From Christensenella sp. UBA7597 (GTDB lineage: Bacteria; Bacillota; Clostridia; Christensenellales; Borkfalkiaceae), in the NCBI GenBank assembly GCA_002474405.1, contig DLQW01000061.1:23023-33558 (forward strand): DNA of 10,536 bases, given 5' to 3'. Positions 8,488 through 10,536 of the stretch are shown one piece after another. The translations under genes and the position numbers were made by a program. The notes beneath the pieces were generated by a model. That model ran no database searches, had not been told where the DNA came from, and was given only the letters and a program-made list of their open reading frames with translations. Every line of letters starts with the position of its first letter. The first letter of the stretch is position 1.

Positions 8488-9528
8488 TTACGAACACTTT
8501 TCCGCCGCAATATCGCCGTTTTCCGTAAGTTTTTTCACGTTTTCTTTATCGATTTTATACGGGCGGTCGAACGTGTTGTTTTTGAAAACCACGCTCTTCA
8601 CGCCGGCAAGATAAATGCGGTGTTCCTCTTCCTCCGGGTTGAAAAAGTGGTTGTCTCTGAGTACCAGCTTGCCCACCGTTTTTTTGCCGCAGCACGCCGC
8701 GTTTGCTTCGGAGCAGTTCTCGCAGCCCGCTTCGGAAGTGGGGAAGTACGCCACCGAATATTTTTCTTCGTACAGATTGCCGCAGCCGTCCGCCACGTTG
8801 TTTTTAAATACGATTTTTTTCACGTATGCGGCGCCCGTTTCCTTGCAATCGCGCGCGCAGAGCGCCGCGCCGCCCGTGCGGGCAAACGTGTTGCCCTCCA
8901 CCACGGCTTTGCCGCCCGCCGCGTAATACACTCCTCTGCCCGCGTTATCCGATACGTAGCAGTTTCTGACTTCCAGATTGCACTTTTCTTCGCCGCGGAC
9001 GCCCGCAAAATCGCCGCTTGCGCCGCCGGCGCGCACCGTGCAGCCGTCCAGCAGCGCCTTGCCTTTACAGTTTTCGAAGCGGAAATACCCTTCGCATTTT
9101 TTGCCGTCGCCGTCTTTCAGAAGGCACTCCGCGCGAAGAAACTTCGCGTTCTTCACGCCGCGCGCCACCACGCCGGAACCCTGAAACCGACGAAACCGCA
9201 CGCCTCGGAGCACGACGTTTTCGCTGTTTTCGATAAGCGTCGCGGGCGCGGGAGTTTCGCAGGGTTCTTCCGTAATGAAATCCGCCGTGAGATTTTTAAC
9301 GGCGATGTTTTTGCAGCCGATAAACGTAAACGCCGAAAAGGCGCCGTGGATTTTAAGTGCCGAGCCGCCGCCGTCGATTACGATGTTCTTTTTATCTTTG
9401 AGGAAAATCGCCGCGGTGTTTTTATCCGCGGGAACGTCGGCGGAATACACGTGGTATTCTCTGCCGTGCTCCAGCACGATTTTTCCTCCGTCTTTGATTT
9501 CCGAAAATAATTCGCTTAATTCGTTCAT
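8488..9528 (-). CDS. Right-handed parallel beta-helix repeat protein, function unknown
   Basis: This 346-aa protein is built of beta-helix coils. The repeating pattern is visible as KNIVIDGGGSALKIHG (47-62), KNIAVKNLTADF (73-84), ENVVLRGVRFRRF (103-115), CNLEVRNCYVSDN (183-195), KAVVEGNTFARTGG (207-220), KKIVFKNNVADG (237-248), GKLVLRDNHFF (286-296) and KSVVFKNNTFDR (311-322). The N-terminal segment (VLEHGREYHVY, then LKDKKNIVIDGGGS) recalls the start of GH110-like alpha-galactosidases and other polysaccharide-acting beta-helix enzymes, but this protein is much shorter and no catalytic residues can be assigned. There is no signal peptide, so a cytosolic location is expected. It is rich in cysteine (16), with a cluster C269-X2-C272-X6-C279-C280. 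GGGGAG precedes the start by 4 nt. It has a consensus promoter and lies directly upstream of lacZ, which favours, but does not prove, a role in carbohydrate breakdown. Confidence 0.82.
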   Translation of the reverse strand: MNELSELFSEIKDGGKIVLEHGREYHVYSADVPADKNTAAIFLKDKKNIVIDGGGSALKIHGAFSAFTFIGCKNIAVKNLTADFITEEPCETPAPATLIENSENVVLRGVRFRRFQGSGVVARGVKNAKFLRAECLLKDGDGKKCEGYFRFENCKGKALLDGCTVRAGGASGDFAGVRGEEKCNLEVRNCYVSDNAGRGVYYAAGGKAVVEGNTFARTGGAALCARDCKETGAAYVKKIVFKNNVADGCGNLYEEKYSVAYFPTSEAGCENCSEANAACCGKKTVGKLVLRDNHFFNPEEEEHRIYLAGVKSVVFKNNTFDRPYKIDKENVKKLTENGDIAAEKCS

Positions 9529-9593
9529 TTTTCTCCCCGCATGAGAAACGTATAATACGCCGGGAGGCGCATATCCTGCCGCTCGGCAATCAT

Positions 9594-9623
9594 ATTATAC
9601 CGCATTGAAAACGGGTTTGTCAA
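9594..9623 (-). promoter_or_regulatory. Consensus sigma-A promoter of the beta-helix gene
   Basis: Minus strand: TTGACA (9618-9623), an 18-nt spacer, TATAAT (9594-9599), matching both consensus hexamers fully. The -35 box includes the TGA stop codon of queT. The transcript would carry a leader of about 60 nt with a small hairpin (CGCC-TCCC-GGCG). GTATAAT at 9550-9556 and ATTATAC at 9594-9600 form an inverted repeat across the start region and could be an operator; that is speculative. Confidence 0.8.
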
Positions 9624-10237
9624 TCTTTTGTTTCGTCTTTTCCGGGCTTTTCGCTTTCTTCGCCCGCCTTTTTTGCACATTTTTTGTCAGCTACGGCGAA
9701 AAAAGGATTGTTTTTTGCCAGCTGACGGTTGCAGAAAAGGATTAACGGCGTGCCCACGGCGTACACCCAGATGGCTTCGCCCAAGCCCACTTCCCACGCC
9801 ATGGCGAAGTATGCCGCCACCGTGATTTCGCCCGTGCCCGTGCTGCCGAAAAACACGATAAGGGGCACGATAGCCGCGTTGAAGAGCACGGGGAACAATC
9901 CGCCGAGCACGATTTTAAGCGGCAGCGTTTTTTTCGAATTTGCGATTGCTTTGCCGATGAGCCGCGTGCAGATTGCCGCAAGCAACGTTGCGCCTACGCC
10001 CAGCGTAACGTCGAATACGGCGAACGGCGAGAACAGGTTGGAGATAAAGCACCCCACCGTAAGCGCAAGCACCGCCTCAGGATAGATGAGCGGCAACATG
10101 CACAATCCCTCGGACGGGCGCACCTGCAACCCGCCGAGAAAAGAAAGAGAGCCGAACGAAACGGTAAGCGCCACGTACAATGCGGCGATCACCCCCGAAC
10201 GGCAAAGAGCTTTTGCGGAAAAGAGTTTGTTTTCCAT
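9620..10237 (-). CDS. queT: QueT-family queuosine precursor transporter
   Basis: This 205-aa integral membrane protein matches the QueT family (COG4708), substrate-binding S components of ECF-type transporters thought to import queuosine precursors such as preQ1 or preQ0 for tRNA wobble-base modification. Hydrophobic segments lie at about 12-30, 44-69, 74-98, 104-131 and 138-169. The family pattern is visible in GGLQVRPSEGLCMLPLIYPE (35-54), then GCFISNLFSP (62-71) and FDVTLGVGATLLAA (75-88). The C-terminal tail (about 175-205) is hydrophilic and rich in Lys and Glu, and is probably cytoplasmic. Start: GAGG lies 9 nt upstream. The structured leader upstream is a candidate preQ1-responsive element, which would fit this gene. 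ECF energising subunits are not in the window and are presumably encoded elsewhere, as is common for group II ECF systems. Confidence 0.9.
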   Translation of the reverse strand: MENKLFSAKALCRSGVIAALYVALTVSFGSLSFLGGLQVRPSEGLCMLPLIYPEAVLALTVGCFISNLFSPFAVFDVTLGVGATLLAAICTRLIGKAIANSKKTLPLKIVLGGLFPVLFNAAIVPLIVFFGSTGTGEITVAAYFAMAWEVGLGEAIWVYAVGTPLILFCNRQLAKNNPFFAVADKKCAKKAGEESEKPGKDETKD

Positions 10238-10247
10238 TTAGTTTTAC

Positions 10248-10320
10248 CTCGGTTGTTTTTATTTTCGGAACGCCGCTTTCGCGCCGTTCCTGTAAGAAAG
10301 TGTTCTCCGAAAACCTTTCT
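10248..10320 (-). promoter_or_regulatory. Structured queT leader, candidate preQ1 riboswitch
   Basis: In transcript order: a hairpin AGAAAG/CTTTCT (10315-10320 with 10295-10300) continued by GTTTT/AGAAC around a CGG loop; a second hairpin GGAACG/CGTTCC (10285-10290 with 10267-10272) capped by a GAAA tetraloop; an A-rich linker; then CCGAGG, the queT ribosome binding site. The apical UUCGG of the first hairpin (10307-10311) can pair with CCGAG (10248-10252), making a pseudoknot that would hide the Shine-Dalgarno. Hairpin, pseudoknot and an inserted stem before the SD is the general plan of preQ1-II and preQ1-III riboswitches, which are known upstream of COG4708/queT genes. I cannot match conserved binding-pocket bases to a class from memory. 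A weak promoter (TTGAAA 10345-10350, N18, TAAATA 10321-10326) would start transcription at or inside the first stem. Confidence 0.42.
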
Positions 10321-10337
10321 TATTTATGTAGTTATCC

Positions 10338-10375
10338 GAGAGAATTTCAAAAAATTCTCTCTGCCGCGAAGCGGC
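10338..10375. repeat. Two adjacent perfect hairpins upstream of the queT leader
   Basis: GAGAGAATTT (10338-10347) pairs with AAATTCTCTC (10352-10361) around CAAA, a 10-bp stem. It is followed by GCCGC (10363-10367) and GCGGC (10371-10375) around GAA. Neither is followed by a T-tract on the minus strand. The first overlaps the weak queT promoter and might be an operator, or both may belong to the repeat-rich tract to the right. Confidence 0.55.
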
Positions 10376-10498
10376 TGACAATTTTTGCTGCCTGTTTGCT
10401 TAAAAATTTTTTATCGTAAATGCAACTGCCCCTCATCAGTCAACTTTGTTGACAGCTTCCCCCCAAGGGGAAGCCGCGTAGCGGCTGACCATTTTTGC
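10364..10498. repeat. 25-bp direct repeats flanking dispersed repeat copy B
   Basis: A 25-bp segment beginning CCGCG and containing GCGGCTGAC then ATTTTTGC occurs at 10364-10388 and at 10474-10498 with two mismatches, 110 bp apart. Each includes a short GCCGC/GCGGC hairpin. Copy B of the double-hairpin repeat lies between them. They are too long for a simple target-site duplication and may be part of a composite repeat unit. There is no open frame of note from 10238 to the window end. Confidence 0.65.
10427..10485 (-). repeat. Dispersed double-hairpin repeat, copy B
   Basis: Read on the minus strand, this has the same order as copy A. First comes hairpin CTTCCCC/GGGGAAG (10467-10473 with 10456-10462) around TTGG. 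Next is a perfect second hairpin GTCAAC/GTTGAC (10448-10453 with 10439-10444) around AAA. It ends in GATGAGGGGC (down to 10428). A GCCGC/GCGGC hairpin (10473-10477, 10481-10485) is appended at the other end. The orientation is opposite to copy A. Confidence 0.75.
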
Positions 10499-10503
10499 CG
10501 AAG

Positions 10504-10525
10504 AAAATTTTGCAAGCAAAATTTT
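10504..10525. repeat. AT-rich palindrome at the right edge
   Basis: AAAATTTTGC (10504-10513) and GCAAAATTTT (10516-10525) are perfect inverted repeats with a 2-bp centre. It may form a cruciform or a hairpin with a slightly opened loop. The window ends shortly after, so its context is unknown. Confidence 0.5.
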
Positions 10526-10536
10526 ATGCAGGCAAG

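Noticed and set aside
8620..9510. Plus-strand frame (about 296 codons) opposite the beta-helix gene
   Set aside because: It is Arg/Ala/Phe-rich antisense sequence with no motif. The minus-strand frame has clear beta-helix periodicity and a ribosome binding site.
10364..10498. Possible insertion sequence with flanking duplications around copy B
   Set aside because: There is no transposase frame, the 25-bp repeats are too long and imperfect for a target-site duplication, and the interior is only the dispersed hairpin repeat.

Overview
The window looks like a chromosomal segment from a low- to moderate-GC Bacillota genome, most likely an uncultured gut-type Clostridia lineage. This is inferred from three things: AGGAG-type ribosome binding sites throughout, near-consensus sigma-A promoters, and a dispersed 'CTTCCCC-loop-GGGGAAG ... 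GATGAGGGG' repeat of a kind I associate with clostridial genomes. No phage, plasmid, transposase or CRISPR signature was seen. The genus cannot be fixed from the sequence alone.

Layout. The left edge (1-295) is non-coding. It holds a very good leftward promoter (38-66) that fires out of the window and a rightward promoter with tandem TTTTGTGA motifs. That second promoter precedes the only plus-strand gene, a DeoR-family regulator (296-1054), which is closed by a textbook intrinsic terminator (1093-1122). Everything else is on the minus strand. In transcription order from the right these genes are: a QueT-type queuosine-precursor transporter (9620-10237) behind a structured leader; a short intracellular right-handed beta-helix protein (8488-9528) with a consensus TTGACA-N18-TATAAT promoter that starts in the queT stop codon; a LacZ-type GH2 beta-galactosidase (5478-8336); MutY adenine glycosylase (4307-5407) tightly coupled to a small HNH endonuclease-like protein (3850-4302); a flavodoxin-fold, iron-sulfur-flavoprotein-like reductase (3091-3711) with its own extended -10 promoter; a ROK-family sugar kinase (2018-2977); and a LOG-like SLOG-fold protein (1153-1725).

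How the genes fit together. LacZ, the ROK kinase, perhaps the beta-helix protein, and perhaps the DeoR regulator make a loose carbohydrate theme: galactoside hydrolysis, hexose phosphorylation and sugar-phosphate sensing. The genes are interrupted by repair (mutY-HNH) and redox genes, so this is not a clean utilisation locus. QueT and MutY are housekeeping functions.

Non-coding structure is the most interesting part. The 151-bp gap between the beta-helix gene and lacZ contains twelve T-tracts (A-tracts on the coding strand) spaced on average 10.9 bp apart, which predicts strongly curved DNA. The queT leader has two strong hairpins and a loop that can pair with the queT Shine-Dalgarno region, so it is a preQ1-riboswitch candidate. 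Two copies of the dispersed double-hairpin repeat lie in opposite orientations at about 1812-1862 and 10427-10485. I found no convincing new defence or mobile system.
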